In this document: positions 1 to 9,477 of the stretch, one piece after another | How positions within the stretch are numbered: the stretch's first letter is position 1 | Layout: every line of letters starts with the position of its first letter | The notes under the pieces: generated by a model | What the model saw: the letters and a program-made list of their open reading frames with translations, nothing else | The model's database searches: none | Told to the model about the DNA's origin: nothing | DNA from: Pseudomonas sp. R76 | GTDB lineage: Bacteria; Pseudomonadota; Gammaproteobacteria; Pseudomonadales; Pseudomonadaceae | Length of the DNA stretch: 64,000 nt | Assembly (NCBI RefSeq): GCF_009834565.1 | Contig: NZ_CP019428.1 | Span: 2,542,001 to 2,606,000 of the forward strand | Direction of reading: 5' to 3' | Position numbers and translations under genes: made by a program

Positions 1-84
1 CCGGAGCAGGGCATTCAGATCTGCGAAGCCTGGGTCGACGGCCTGCAGAGCGGCGGTCGCCAGCGTTATCTGCTCAAACCCTGA
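1..84 (+). CDS. C-terminal end of an unidentified protein (partial)
   Basis: Frame 1 is open from the window edge to a TGA at 82-84, giving 27 residues ending in QRYLLKP. I do not recognise the family. It is followed by a 148-bp gap before the enoyl-CoA hydratase gene, so it probably belongs to a separate transcript. It does not match what I remember of the end of AruH, the transaminase that precedes aruI in P. aeruginosa. Confidence 0.5.
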   Translation, partial: PEQGIQICEAWVDGLQSGGRQRYLLKP

Positions 85-96
85 GCCTTTCTTGCC

Positions 97-117
97 GCCT
101 GAACGCAAGGTTCAGGC
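97..117 (+). terminator. hairpin after the partial gene
   Basis: Perfect 8-bp stem GCCTGAAC / GTTCAGGC with a 5-nt loop, 13 bases after the stop codon. The downstream sequence is only moderately T-rich, so this is a weak intrinsic terminator or an mRNA-end stabiliser. Confidence 0.4.
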
Positions 118-232
118 CGCTATTTCCCTTCTGAAAATATTTGCAGTTTGCCGATTGCCTCCTTGCTGAACACTCGTTTAGTATCTCGCCATGTCGCACC
201 CCTCAAGCCAATTAAAATAATTCGAGGAAGCC

Positions 233-1024
233 ATGACTACCGATTCGCCCGTGCTCACCGATGTGCAAGCAGGCGTTGCCTGGATCACCCTCAACCGTGG
301 TCCCCAGCGCAATGCACTGGACATTCCGACCCTCAAGCACCTGCATGCCTTGCTCGACGCTTTCAACCGCGACCCCGCCGTGCGCGCCGTGGTGTTGACC
401 GGCAGCGGCCGCAGCTTCTGCGCCGGCGCCGACTTGGCTGAGTGGGCTGAAGCCGAATCGCGCGGCGCCCTCGAAACCTACGGCTGGACCGAAACCGCCC
501 ACGCCCTGATGACCCGCCTGCACACCCTCGACAAACCCACGATTGCCGCGATCAACGGCACTGCCGTCGGCGCCGGCATGGACCTGACGCTGTGCTGCGA
601 CCTGCGCATTGCCGCCCAGTCGGCACGCTTCAAGGCCGGCTACACCAGCATGGCCTACTCGCCGGACGCCGGCGCCAGCTGGCACTTGCCGCGCCTGATC
701 GGCAGCGAACAGGCCAAGCGCCTGTTGTTTCTTGATGAGCTGTGGAGTGCCGACCGCGCACTGGCCGCCGGCCTGGTGGGCGAAGTGATCGCCGATGAGC
801 AACTGCACGCCCACACCACGGCACTGGCCACGCGCCTGGCCAACGGGCCGACCTTCGCCTTTGCCCAGACCAAAACCCTGATCCGCGAAGGCGCCGCCCG
901 CAGCCTGCCCGAGCAACTGCAGGCCGAACTGGCGGCTGGCCTGCTGTGTGGGCGCAGCGTCGACGGCGCCGAAGCCTTGCGTGCGTCCATGCAAAAGCGC
1001 TCACCGAATTTCTGCGGCCAATAA
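233..1024 (+). CDS. enoyl-CoA hydratase/isomerase family protein
   Basis: A 263-aa crotonase-fold protein acting on acyl-CoA thioesters in the cytoplasm. The oxyanion-hole segments are SFCAGADL (about 61-68) and GTAVGAGMDL (about 109-118). The two glutamates of classical enoyl-CoA hydratases are not at their usual places: the first position is Asp (D117). The segment SPDAGASW (143-150) instead resembles the Asp-containing motif of PaaG-type isomerases. I therefore infer isomerase or atypical hydratase activity. ATG 233 has a GAGGAAG ribosome site. It is first in an operon with acyl-CoA dehydrogenase, acyl-CoA synthetase and an AruI homologue. From memory, P. aeruginosa also has enoyl-CoA hydratase and acyl-CoA dehydrogenase genes beside aruI. 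Confidence 0.85.
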   Translation: MTTDSPVLTDVQAGVAWITLNRGPQRNALDIPTLKHLHALLDAFNRDPAVRAVVLTGSGRSFCAGADLAEWAEAESRGALETYGWTETAHALMTRLHTLDKPTIAAINGTAVGAGMDLTLCCDLRIAAQSARFKAGYTSMAYSPDAGASWHLPRLIGSEQAKRLLFLDELWSADRALAAGLVGEVIADEQLHAHTTALATRLANGPTFAFAQTKTLIREGAARSLPEQLQAELAAGLLCGRSVDGAEALRASMQKRSPNFCGQ

Positions 1025-1051
1025 CAACAACACCCCCGAGCAGGTAGCGCC

Positions 1052-2212
1052 ATGAATTTCCAACTCAGCCAAGAACAAGACATGTTGGTGGACGCGGTAC
1101 GCAGTTTTGTCGCCAAGGAATTGCTGCCCCACGAAGAGGCGGTAGACCGTGCCGACGAGGTCTCGCCCGAGCTTGCCGCGCAGATCCGTGACAAGGCGAT
1201 CACTGCCGGTTTCTATGCCTTCAACATGCCGGAAGAGGTGGGCGGTGGCGGCCTGGATTACCTGTCCCAGGCGCTGATCGAGCGGGAGCTGTCGAAGGTC
1301 TCGTGGGCGCTGCATGTGTTCGTTGCACGGCCGTCGAAAATCCTCATGGCCTGCACTGGCGCGCAAATCGAGGACTATTTGTTGCCGTGCGTGCAGGGTC
1401 AGAAAATCGACTGCTTCGCCCTGACCGAACCCGGCGCCGGCTCCGACGCCAATGCGATCAAGACCCGCGCCGTGCGCGACGGCGACGACTTTGTGATCAA
1501 CGGCAGCAAGCACTTTATCAGCCATGCGGGGCACGCCGATTTCGCCATCGTGTTTGCCGTCACCGACACCTACGAACACAACGGGCGCCAGCGCAACGCG
1601 GTGACCTCATTCCTGGTCGATCGCGGCACGCCTGGCATGACCATCCGCCGTGGCCCCAAATGCGTGAGCAACCGCGGCTATCACACTTATGAAATGTTCT
1701 TCGACGACTGCCGCGTGCCCGCGTCCAAGGTGCTCGGCGAAGTGGGCAAAGGCTGGGACGTCGCCAATGCCTGGCTCACCGCCGGGCGCGTGATGGTCGC
1801 CGCCAACTGCGTCGGCCAGGCCCAGCGCGCGCTGGATGTGTCGCTGCAATGGGCGGCCGACCGCAAGCAGTTCGGCCAGCCTATCGGCACCTACCAAGGC
1901 GTGAGTTTCAAGCTGGCCGACATGGCCACGCAGATTCGCGCCGCCGAGCTGCTGACCCTGCACACTGCCTGGAAGATGGACCAGGGCAGCATGACCGACG
2001 GCGAGGCCGGCATGGCCAAGCTGTTTGCCAGCGAAACCCTGGGCAAAGTTGCCGATGAAGCCGTGCAGATTTTCGGCGGCATGGGCTTGATGGACGAAGG
2101 CCCGGTGGAGCGCATCTGGCGCAACGCACGGATCGAGCGGATCTGGGAAGGCACCTCGGAAATCCAGCGCCATATCATCGCCCGTGAACTGTTGCGGCCG
2201 CTGTTGCGCTGA
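1052..2212 (+). CDS. acyl-CoA dehydrogenase
   Basis: A 386-aa FAD enzyme introducing an alpha-beta double bond into an acyl-CoA and passing electrons to ETF. It shows the FAD/substrate loop FALTEPGAGSDAN and a C-terminal helical domain ending in WEGTSEIQ, where Glu (about 366) is the expected catalytic base. Length is normal for the family. It lies 27 bp after the hydratase and 18 bp before the acyl-CoA synthetase, in one operon. The substrate cannot be read from sequence. Context suggests a short acyl-CoA, possibly a guanidino- or amino-acid-derived one (inference). Confidence 0.92.
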   Translation: MNFQLSQEQDMLVDAVRSFVAKELLPHEEAVDRADEVSPELAAQIRDKAITAGFYAFNMPEEVGGGGLDYLSQALIERELSKVSWALHVFVARPSKILMACTGAQIEDYLLPCVQGQKIDCFALTEPGAGSDANAIKTRAVRDGDDFVINGSKHFISHAGHADFAIVFAVTDTYEHNGRQRNAVTSFLVDRGTPGMTIRRGPKCVSNRGYHTYEMFFDDCRVPASKVLGEVGKGWDVANAWLTAGRVMVAANCVGQAQRALDVSLQWAADRKQFGQPIGTYQGVSFKLADMATQIRAAELLTLHTAWKMDQGSMTDGEAGMAKLFASETLGKVADEAVQIFGGMGLMDEGPVERIWRNARIERIWEGTSEIQRHIIARELLRPLLR

Positions 2213-2230
2213 TCGGCGCGGAGAACGCTT

Positions 2231-4339
2231 ATGTCCCAGGCTATTCGCGACAACCTCAAGCGCCTGCTGGCGCCCCGGCACCTGGCATTCGTGGGTGGGC
2301 GCAGCATGGCCCGCGCGCTCAAGCGCTGCGCCGACGGCGGCTTTGCCGGGCCGATGTGGCTGGTCAACCCGCAGCATGACAGCCTCGACGGCGTCCCGTG
2401 TGTACGGCGCATCGCCGATCTGCCGTGCGGTCCGGACGCGGTGTTTATTGCCACCAACCGTGAATTGACACTCACCTGCGTGGCTGAATTGGCCGCCATC
2501 GGCACCGGCGGCGCGATTTGCTACGCCTCGGGGTTTGCCGAAACCGGTGCGGCCGGTGTGGCGTTGCAACAGCAATTGCTGACGGCGGCAGGCGACATGG
2601 CGTTACTCGGCCCCAATTGCTATGGCCTGCTGGACTATCTGCACAGCGCGGCGCTGTGGCCGGTGGCCCATGGCGGCAAGGCGGTGGAGAAGGGCGTGGC
2701 GGTGCTGACCCAGAGCGGCAACTTCGCCTATAACCTGTCGATGAGCGACCGCTCGTTGCCGGTTGCCTACATGGCTTCGGTGGGCAACCAGGCGCAACTG
2801 GGCGTTGCCGAATTGATGGACGTGTTGCTCGATGAGCCGCGCGTTACCGCCATCGGTTTGCACTTGGAGGGCCTGAAGAATGTGCCGGGCTTTGCCCGCG
2901 CGGCGCACAAAGCCTTGGAAAAAGGCATTCCGATTATTGCGCTGAAAACCGGCGTGTCGCAGCTCGGTGCCGAGCTGGCGATGAGTCACACCAGTTCGCT
3001 CTCGGGCTCGGATGCGCTCTACGACAGCTTGTTTGCACGCTTGGGGGTGATCCGCGTCAGCGGCCCGGTGAGTTTCGTCGAAACCTTGAAAGCCGTGGCC
3101 TGCGGCAATCTCCCCACGGGTAAAAGCCTGATCGCCCTGGCCTGCTCGGGCGGTGATGCAGGGCTGATTGCCGACTACGCCGAGCGCAACCAACTGGCCC
3201 TGCCGAAACTGGATGAAGACCAGCGCGCTGAGCTGGCGCAGGTGCTGCCCAGCTACGCCAACCTGGTTAACCCGCTGGATTTCACCACGGCCATCTGGGG
3301 CGACCGCGAAGCGCTCAACCGCATGCTCGACACGGCCCTGCGCACCCAGGCCGATGCAGCCATGCTGGTGCTGGATTACCCGGCTGAATGTACCGGCGAA
3401 CGCAAGGAATGTGACTTGCTGCTGGAGCTGTTCTGCGCGGCGCTCAGCCGCCATGGCAAGACCGGCTTCGTCACCTCGGCGTTCCCTGAGCTGTTACCGC
3501 CGCACGCCCGTGAGCGGCTGCATGCGCATGGCATTGCCGCACTGCAAGGCGTGGAAGATGCGCTCGCGGCGTGGGGGCGGATTGCCGACTACACAAACCA
3601 GCGTCGCGTGTTGCTCGAACGCGGTGAATCGATCCTCGAACCGCTGTGCCCGCAAGCCCTCGACGGCCACGGCCAGGCCCTGGATGAGTGGGCGTCCAAA
3701 CAAGCCTTACGTGCCTATGGCCTAAATACCCCAGCCGCGGTGTTGAGTACGCCGGGGCGGGCGATTGCCGACGCAAAGCTGCTGGGTTACCCGTTGGTGC
3801 TCAAGGCTGTCAGCGCCGATTTGCCGCATAAAACCGAAGCCGGTGCCGTGGCCTTGAACCTGCAGGATGGCTTCGCCCTGACTGCCGCGCTTGAACATAT
3901 GCGCCGGCAAATCGCGGTGTACGCGCCCGGTGTAGTCTTCGATCAATTACTGCTGGAAACCATGGCAGCGCCACCCTTGGCCGAGCTGATCGTGGGCATC
4001 AAGCGTGAAAACGACTTTGGCCTGGCCTTGGTGATCGGCGCCGGCGGCATCCTCGTGGAATTGCTCAAGGACAGCCGCAGCCTGCTGCTGCCGACCACCG
4101 ACGATGCGATTCGCAACGCGTTGCTCAGCCTGCGCAGCGCCGCCTTGCTGCAAGGTTTTCGCGGGCGTGAAGTGGCGGACATGGACGCGCTGGTCGCGGC
4201 GATCCGCGCCGTGGCCGACTACGCCTGCGCCCATGCCGGGCAGTTGCTGGAACTGGATGTGAACCCACTATTGGTCAATGCCCGCAGCGCCACGGCGGTC
4301 GACGCATTGATTCGCCTAGGAGATGGCCATGCACGATAA
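2231..4339 (+). CDS. ADP-forming acyl-CoA synthetase (acetate-CoA ligase family)
   Basis: A 702-aa fused enzyme that makes an acyl-CoA from a carboxylic acid, CoA and ATP through a phospho-histidine. An N-terminal CoA-binding Rossmann domain (about 1-140) is followed by two succinyl-CoA-synthetase-like domains with LTQSGNFAYN and the histidine loop AMSHTSSLSGSD. A C-terminal ATP-grasp domain (about 480-700) has LVLKAVSADLPHKTEAG and ends near LLELDVNPLLV. The order matches single-chain ADP-forming acyl-CoA synthetases. Its end overlaps the next gene by 11 bp, implying coupled translation. It probably activates the acid that the adjacent dehydrogenase and hydratase then process. Confidence 0.9.
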   Translation: MSQAIRDNLKRLLAPRHLAFVGGRSMARALKRCADGGFAGPMWLVNPQHDSLDGVPCVRRIADLPCGPDAVFIATNRELTLTCVAELAAIGTGGAICYASGFAETGAAGVALQQQLLTAAGDMALLGPNCYGLLDYLHSAALWPVAHGGKAVEKGVAVLTQSGNFAYNLSMSDRSLPVAYMASVGNQAQLGVAELMDVLLDEPRVTAIGLHLEGLKNVPGFARAAHKALEKGIPIIALKTGVSQLGAELAMSHTSSLSGSDALYDSLFARLGVIRVSGPVSFVETLKAVACGNLPTGKSLIALACSGGDAGLIADYAERNQLALPKLDEDQRAELAQVLPSYANLVNPLDFTTAIWGDREALNRMLDTALRTQADAAMLVLDYPAECTGERKECDLLLELFCAALSRHGKTGFVTSAFPELLPPHARERLHAHGIAALQGVEDALAAWGRIADYTNQRRVLLERGESILEPLCPQALDGHGQALDEWASKQALRAYGLNTPAAVLSTPGRAIADAKLLGYPLVLKAVSADLPHKTEAGAVALNLQDGFALTAALEHMRRQIAVYAPGVVFDQLLLETMAAPPLAELIVGIKRENDFGLALVIGAGGILVELLKDSRSLLLPTTDDAIRNALLSLRSAALLQGFRGREVADMDALVAAIRAVADYACAHAGQLLELDVNPLLVNARSATAVDALIRLGDGHAR

Positions 4340-5936
4340 AACAATGACCGGCGGCCAGGCGTTGGTGCGGCTGCTGGCCAACTATGGCGTCGACACGGTG
4401 TTCGGCATTCCCGGCGTGCACACCCTGGAGCTGTATCGCGGCTTGCCCGGCAGCGGCATTCGCCACGTGCTCACGCGCCACGAACAGGGCGCCGGGTTTA
4501 TGGCCGACGGTTATGCGCGGGTCAGCGGTAAACCGGGCGTGTGCTTTGTGATCACCGGCCCCGGCGTGACCAATGTCGCCACCGCTATCGGCCAGGCGTA
4601 TGCCGACTCGATCCCGATGCTGGTGATCTCCAGCGTCAATCACCTTGCCAGCCTCGGAATGGGCTGGGGCATCCTGCATGAGACGCAGGACCAGCGCTCG
4701 ATCACGGCGCCCATCACCGCGTTTTCGGCAGTGGCCTTGAGCGCCGAGGATTTGCCCGAGCTGGTCGCCCGTGCCTACGCGGTGTTCGACAGCGAGCGGC
4801 CACGGCCGGTGCATATCTCCGTGCCGCTGGATGTGTTGGCGGCCCCGATTGAGTGGGACTGGAGCAATGAGGTGGTGCGCGGTGCCGGGCGTGGCTTGCC
4901 AGCGGCCGAGGTGCTGGATCAGGCAGCGGCCAAACTCGCCTCGGCCAAGCGCCCGATGATCATTGCCGGTGGCGGCGCGCTGGCGGCGGGGGAGGCCTTG
5001 CAGCGGTTGAGCACGCAATTGGCGGCGCCATTTTTCACCAGCGTGGCGGGCAAGGGTTTATTGCCGGTCAATGACCCGCTGAATGCCGGTTCAACCCTGT
5101 GCGTCGAACCCGGCTGGCAACTGATCAGCGAGGCCGATGTGGTGCTGGCGGTTGGCACGGAAATGGCCGACACCGATTACTGGCGCGAGCGCTTGCCCAT
5201 CACCGGTGAGCTGCTGCGCGTGGATATCGACCCACGCAAATTCAACGATTTTTACCCGTGCACCGTGGCGCTGCACGGCGATGCCAACAGGACCGTGCTG
5301 GCGTTGCTGGAGCGCTTGCCGACGGCGCCGCGAGACGCTGAAGCGGCAATCAAAAGAGTCACCACATTGCTCCAGGCCGTTGAGCTGGGGCACGGCCCGC
5401 TGCAGTCGATCCACCAAGCCATTCTCGACCGCATCGAGGCGGAACTGCCCGCCAACGCCTGTATCAGCAGTGACATGACCCAGCTGGCCTACACCGGCAA
5501 CTATGCCTACCGCAGCCGCGCACCGCGTAGCTGGCTGCACCCCACCGGCTACGGCACTTTGGGCTATGGCTTGCCCGCCGGTATCGGCGCCAAGTTCGGT
5601 GCGCCGTTGCGGCCGGGCCTGGTGCTGGTGGGCGATGGCGGTTTCCTCTACACCGCCCAGGAGTTGGCCACCGCTGTTGAAGAGTTGGACAGCCCGCTGG
5701 TGGTGCTGCTGTGGAACAACGACGCCCTCGGCCAGATCCGCGACGACATGCTGGGCCTGGACATCGAGCCCATCGGCGTGCTGCCGCGCAACCCGGATTT
5801 CGCGCTCTTCGCCAAGGCGTTCGGATGCACCGTGAACCAGCCAAAAAACCTGGATGAATTGCAAACGGACTTGCGCAACGGCTTCAAACGCAATGGCGTG
5901 ACCTTGATCGAGTTGAAACATGCCTATGCCTGTTGA
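4329..5936 (+). CDS. aruI: thiamine-diphosphate enzyme, AruI-type 5-guanidino-2-oxopentanoate decarboxylase
   Basis: About 535 aa with the three domains of acetolactate-synthase-fold ThDP enzymes. The cofactor-activating Glu is in RHEQGAGFMADGYAR. The diphosphate-binding motif starts at GDGGF (codons near 5632-5645) and ends in NN about 27 residues later. The N-terminal region (YGVDTVFGIPGVHTLELYRG) strongly resembles P. aeruginosa AruI, which decarboxylates 2-ketoarginine to 4-guanidinobutyraldehyde. ATG 4329 is preferred because the TAGGAG ribosome site (4317-4322) abuts the alternative ATG at 4323 with no spacing. No aruH transaminase or aruRS is visible in the window, so the exact 2-oxo acid remains uncertain. 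Confidence 0.8.
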   Translation: MHDKTMTGGQALVRLLANYGVDTVFGIPGVHTLELYRGLPGSGIRHVLTRHEQGAGFMADGYARVSGKPGVCFVITGPGVTNVATAIGQAYADSIPMLVISSVNHLASLGMGWGILHETQDQRSITAPITAFSAVALSAEDLPELVARAYAVFDSERPRPVHISVPLDVLAAPIEWDWSNEVVRGAGRGLPAAEVLDQAAAKLASAKRPMIIAGGGALAAGEALQRLSTQLAAPFFTSVAGKGLLPVNDPLNAGSTLCVEPGWQLISEADVVLAVGTEMADTDYWRERLPITGELLRVDIDPRKFNDFYPCTVALHGDANRTVLALLERLPTAPRDAEAAIKRVTTLLQAVELGHGPLQSIHQAILDRIEAELPANACISSDMTQLAYTGNYAYRSRAPRSWLHPTGYGTLGYGLPAGIGAKFGAPLRPGLVLVGDGGFLYTAQELATAVEELDSPLVVLLWNNDALGQIRDDMLGLDIEPIGVLPRNPDFALFAKAFGCTVNQPKNLDELQTDLRNGFKRNGVTLIELKHAYAC

Positions 5937-5955
5937 CCTTTAGAGGAGCAAGACC

Positions 5956-7542
5956 ATGAGCGAAAACAACAACAAAATGACTCAAGCGATGCACCGACGG
6001 GACTTCCTCAAACACAGCGCCGTCGCGGGCGCGGTGGCCGCAGCGTTTTCCATGGGCCTGCCATTACACGCCTTCGCCGAAGACGCGGCGCCCAAGCCGG
6101 GCGGTGTATTGCGCCTGGGCCTGGCCGGCGGCAGCACCACCGATTCGCGTGACCCTGGCTCCTGGGTCGACACATTTACCTTCGTCGGCTTTTCGGCGGT
6201 GTACAACACGCTGACTGAGATCGCCGTCGACGGCACTGCGATCCCCGAACTGGCCGAGCGCTTTGAATCCACCCCGGATGCGCGTGTGTGGACCTTCCAC
6301 TTGCGCCAGGGGGTGACCTTCCACAATGGCAAAAGCCTGACCGCCGACGACGTGGTGGTATCGATCAACCATCACTTGAGCAAGGATTCCACCTCGGCGG
6401 CCAAGACCGTGCTCGGTGATGTCGCCAGCGTCAGCGCCAAGGGCAGTGACGCGGTGGTGTTCGAGCTGCATTCGGGCAATGCGGATTTTGCCTATGTGGT
6501 CGCCGATTACCACTTGGTGATCATGCCCGCCAAAGACGGCGCTGCCGATTGGCAGGCCGGCGTGGGCACCAGCGGCTACCGCCTGAAAAGTTTCGAGCCC
6601 GGCGTGCGCATGGACCTGGAACGCAACCCCGATTACTGGAAACCCGGCCGCGCGCATTTCGCCAGTGCCGAGCTGCTGGCCATCGCCGATGGCGCCGCAC
6701 GGGTCAATGCACTGGTCACCGGGCAGGTGGATGTCATCAACAAGGTTGATCTGAAAACCGTGGCCCTGCTCAAACGCAACCCAGGCTTGGTGATTGAGGA
6801 AACCAAGGGCGCCCAGCACTACACCTTCCCGATGCTGTGCGACAGCAACGAATTCAAGAACAACGACATTCGCATGGCGATGAAACACGCGATCAATCGC
6901 GAGACCTTGTTGGCTTCGGTGCTGCATGGCTATGGCCTGGTCGGCAACGATCATCCGATCCAGCCGGGCAGCCGTTTTATCAACGCGGCGCTGGAGCAGC
7001 GCGCGTATGACCCGGACAAGTCGCGTTTCTACCTGCGCAAGGCCGGTGTGGACTCGCTCAAGGTGCGCCTGCAAGCCTCTGACGCCGCCTACACCGGCGC
7101 GGTCGACGCCTCGGTGCTGTTCAAGGAACAGGCGCGCCAGGCCGGTATCGATATCGACGTGGTGCGCGAGCCGGCCGACGGCTACTTCTCCAATGTGTGG
7201 ATGAAGCAGCCGTTTACCACCTCATTCTGGTACAGCAGCTTGACCGCCGACCGCATGTTCAGCATCGGCTACGCCAAAGGCGCGGCCTGGAACGAAACCC
7301 ACTGGGACAACGCGCGCTTCAACCAACTGCTCACCGCCGCCCGTGGCGAGATGAACGCGCCGTTGCGCCAGGAGATGTACAACGAAATGCAGGCCCTGTG
7401 CCGTGACGATGGCGGCGCAATTGTGCCGCTGTTTGCCAGCTCCGTGGCGGCGCGTTCGAACCGCGTCAGCCATGGGCCGCTGACCGCGCCTTATGGTGAG
7501 CTGGATGGGTTGCGGTTGATTGAGCGCTGGTGGCAAGCATAA
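5956..7542 (+). CDS. Tat-exported peptide/opine-type ABC substrate-binding protein (SBP_bac_5)
   Basis: A 528-aa DppA/OppA-family periplasmic binding protein. The N-terminus carries a twin-arginine signal (HRRDFLKHSAVAGAVAAAFS) ending near ALHAFAEDA-type residues, so export is probably through Tat rather than Sec. Family hallmarks include FHLRQGVTFHNGK and the domain LVTGQVDVINKVD. It is followed by two permeases and a double ATPase, making a complete importer. Its place directly behind the AruI homologue suggests the ligand feeds that pathway, for example arginine-containing peptides, opines or guanidino compounds (inference). Confidence 0.88.
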   Translation: MSENNNKMTQAMHRRDFLKHSAVAGAVAAAFSMGLPLHAFAEDAAPKPGGVLRLGLAGGSTTDSRDPGSWVDTFTFVGFSAVYNTLTEIAVDGTAIPELAERFESTPDARVWTFHLRQGVTFHNGKSLTADDVVVSINHHLSKDSTSAAKTVLGDVASVSAKGSDAVVFELHSGNADFAYVVADYHLVIMPAKDGAADWQAGVGTSGYRLKSFEPGVRMDLERNPDYWKPGRAHFASAELLAIADGAARVNALVTGQVDVINKVDLKTVALLKRNPGLVIEETKGAQHYTFPMLCDSNEFKNNDIRMAMKHAINRETLLASVLHGYGLVGNDHPIQPGSRFINAALEQRAYDPDKSRFYLRKAGVDSLKVRLQASDAAYTGAVDASVLFKEQARQAGIDIDVVREPADGYFSNVWMKQPFTTSFWYSSLTADRMFSIGYAKGAAWNETHWDNARFNQLLTAARGEMNAPLRQEMYNEMQALCRDDGGAIVPLFASSVAARSNRVSHGPLTAPYGELDGLRLIERWWQA

Positions 7543-7568
7543 AGATCCTCCTGCCAATGAAGATCCAA

Positions 7569-7652
7569 TGTGGGAGCTGGCTTGCCTGCGATGAGGCCCG
7601 TCCATTCACCGTAGCCCACCAGGCCGCCATCGCAGGCAAGCCAGCTCCCACA
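7569..7652. repeat. REP inverted pair (REPIN-like), 'TGGCTTGCCTGCGAT' type
   Basis: Two inverted copies of the TGTGGGAGCTGGCTTGCC element, continuing into TGCGAT, flank a 35-bp spacer. It sits inside the operon between the binding protein and the first permease, where it may form a large mRNA hairpin that reduces downstream expression. Confidence 0.85.
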
Positions 7653-7684
7653 GCAGATAAGTGCTGTCTCGATGAGAATCGTCC

Positions 7685-8644
7685 ATGAATAGCCTGCTCA
7701 AACTAATCCTCCAACGCCTCGCCCTCGGCCTGCTGTCGCTGTTCGCCGTCTCGGTCATCATCTTCCTCGCCGTGGGCATGCTGCCCGGCGACATCGCCCA
7801 GGCCATGCTCGGCCAGTCCGCCACGCCGGAAACCGTCGCGGCGTTTCGCGCGCAGCTGGGTCTGGACTTGCCGCCGTTCACGCGCTTTGCGCAATGGCTG
7901 CTGCGCCTGCTGCACGGCGACCTTGGCGCTTCACTGGCCAACCAGCGGCCCATCGCCGAGCTGATCGGTGCGCGCCTGGGCAATACGCTGAGCCTGGCCG
8001 CCCTGGCGGCGGTGGTCTCGGTGCCCACCGCGCTGGTGCTGGGCATGCTCGCGGCGCTGTACCGCAACAGCTGGTTCGATCGCCTGCTCAACACCACGGC
8101 CTTGAGCGCCGTGTCGTTCCCGGAGTTCTTTGTCGCCTACCTGCTGATCCTGGTGTTCTCGGTAAAACTCGGTTGGTTTCCCAGCCTGTCCAACCTGGCG
8201 CCGGATGCGTCGTTCGGCACCATCCTGGAACGCTCGGTATTGCCGGTGGCGACGCTGAGCCTGGTGGTGATCGCGCAGATGATGCGCATGACCCGCGCCG
8301 CTCTGATCAATTTACTGGCCAGCCCCTACATCGAAATGGCCCGGCTCAAGGGCATCAGCCAATCGCGGATTATCTGGCGGCACGCGTTGCCCAACGCGCT
8401 GGCGCCCATCGTCAATGTGGTCGCGCTGAACCTGGCGTACCTGGTGGTGGGCGTGGTGGTGGTCGAGGTGGTGTTTGTCTACCCAGGGTTGGGCCAGTTG
8501 TTGGTGGACTCGGTGGCCAAGCGCGATATCCCGGTGGTGCAGGCCTGCAGCCTGATCTTTGCCGCCACCTACATCCTGCTCAATACCGGGGCGGACGTGC
8601 TGTCCATCGCCAGCAACCCACGCTTGATGCATCCGAAGGGGTAG
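7685..8644 (+). CDS. ABC transporter permease (DppB/OppB type)
   Basis: A 319-aa inner-membrane protein with an N-terminal helix, a periplasmic loop and about five further helices. The cytoplasmic EAA-like loop is present (YIEMARLKGISQSRIIWRHA). The LPGD...A and FDRLLNT...SFPEFF segments are typical of DppB-like permeases. It lies 142 bp after the binding protein with a REP pair between them, and 3 bp before the partner permease. Confidence 0.9.
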   Translation: MNSLLKLILQRLALGLLSLFAVSVIIFLAVGMLPGDIAQAMLGQSATPETVAAFRAQLGLDLPPFTRFAQWLLRLLHGDLGASLANQRPIAELIGARLGNTLSLAALAAVVSVPTALVLGMLAALYRNSWFDRLLNTTALSAVSFPEFFVAYLLILVFSVKLGWFPSLSNLAPDASFGTILERSVLPVATLSLVVIAQMMRMTRAALINLLASPYIEMARLKGISQSRIIWRHALPNALAPIVNVVALNLAYLVVGVVVVEVVFVYPGLGQLLVDSVAKRDIPVVQACSLIFAATYILLNTGADVLSIASNPRLMHPKG

Positions 8645-8647
8645 ACC

Positions 8648-9475
8648 ATGAGCCTGTTGAGCCACCTGGCCAGGGCGCCGTTGAGCGCCAAATTCGGCCT
8701 GCTGATCATTGTTTTGTACATCGCGGTGGCGCTGTTTGCGCCGCTGCTGGCGCCCTATGGCGAAACCCAGGTGGTGGGCGAGGGCTTCGCGCCCTGGAGC
8801 GGCCAGTTCCTGCTGGGCACCGATAACCTGGGGCGCGACATGTTCAGCCGCCTCGTCTACGGCGCGCGCAATACCTTGGGCATCGCCTTCCTGACGACCA
8901 CGCTGGCGTTTGTGCTCGGTGGTTTGAGCGGCCTGGTCGCGGCGATCAAGGGCGGCTTGGTCGACCAGGGCTTATCGCGGGTGGTGGATATTCTGATGGC
9001 GATCCCGCAACTGATCTTTGCCTTGCTGATCCTCAGCGTGGTGGGCACCAACGCCACCTCATTGGTATTGGTGATTGCGCTGCTGGATTCGACGCGGGTG
9101 TTTTGCTTGTCTCGCGCGGTGGCGATGACCGTGGTGGTGCAAGATTTCGTCGAAGCCGCACGCCTGCGCGGCGAAGGCCTGTGGTGGCTGGTCACCCGCG
9201 AAGTGCTGCCCAACGCCGCTGCGCCATTGATTGCCGAGTTCGGCCTGCGCTTCTGCTTTGTGTTCCTGTTTATCAGCGCGTTGTCGTTTCTCGGCCTGGG
9301 CATTCAACCGCCCACTGCCGACTGGGGCAGCATGGTGCGCGACAACGCGGTGTTGATCACCTTCGGCGATATCAGCCCGTTGCTGCCGGCCCTGGCCGTG
9401 GCATTGATTACCGTCAGCGTGAATTTTGTCGTCGACTGGATGCTGCATAAATCCAGCGGCCTGAAGGAGTGTTGA
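8648..9475 (+). CDS. ABC transporter permease (DppC/OppC type)
   Basis: A 275-aa partner permease with six predicted helices. It has the family motif LGTDNLGRDMFSRLVYGAR near the N-terminus and the EAA loop FVEAARLRGEGLWWLVTREV. It forms a heterodimeric channel with the preceding gene product. Only 2 bp separate its stop from the ATPase start. Confidence 0.9.
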   Translation: MSLLSHLARAPLSAKFGLLIIVLYIAVALFAPLLAPYGETQVVGEGFAPWSGQFLLGTDNLGRDMFSRLVYGARNTLGIAFLTTTLAFVLGGLSGLVAAIKGGLVDQGLSRVVDILMAIPQLIFALLILSVVGTNATSLVLVIALLDSTRVFCLSRAVAMTVVVQDFVEAARLRGEGLWWLVTREVLPNAAAPLIAEFGLRFCFVFLFISALSFLGLGIQPPTADWGSMVRDNAVLITFGDISPLLPALAVALITVSVNFVVDWMLHKSSGLKEC

Positions 9476-9477
9476 GG

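Noticed and set aside
4329..5936. Acetolactate synthase
   Set aside because: The fold is the same, but N-terminal similarity to AruI, the lack of an ilvH partner and the gene neighbourhood favour the decarboxylase call.
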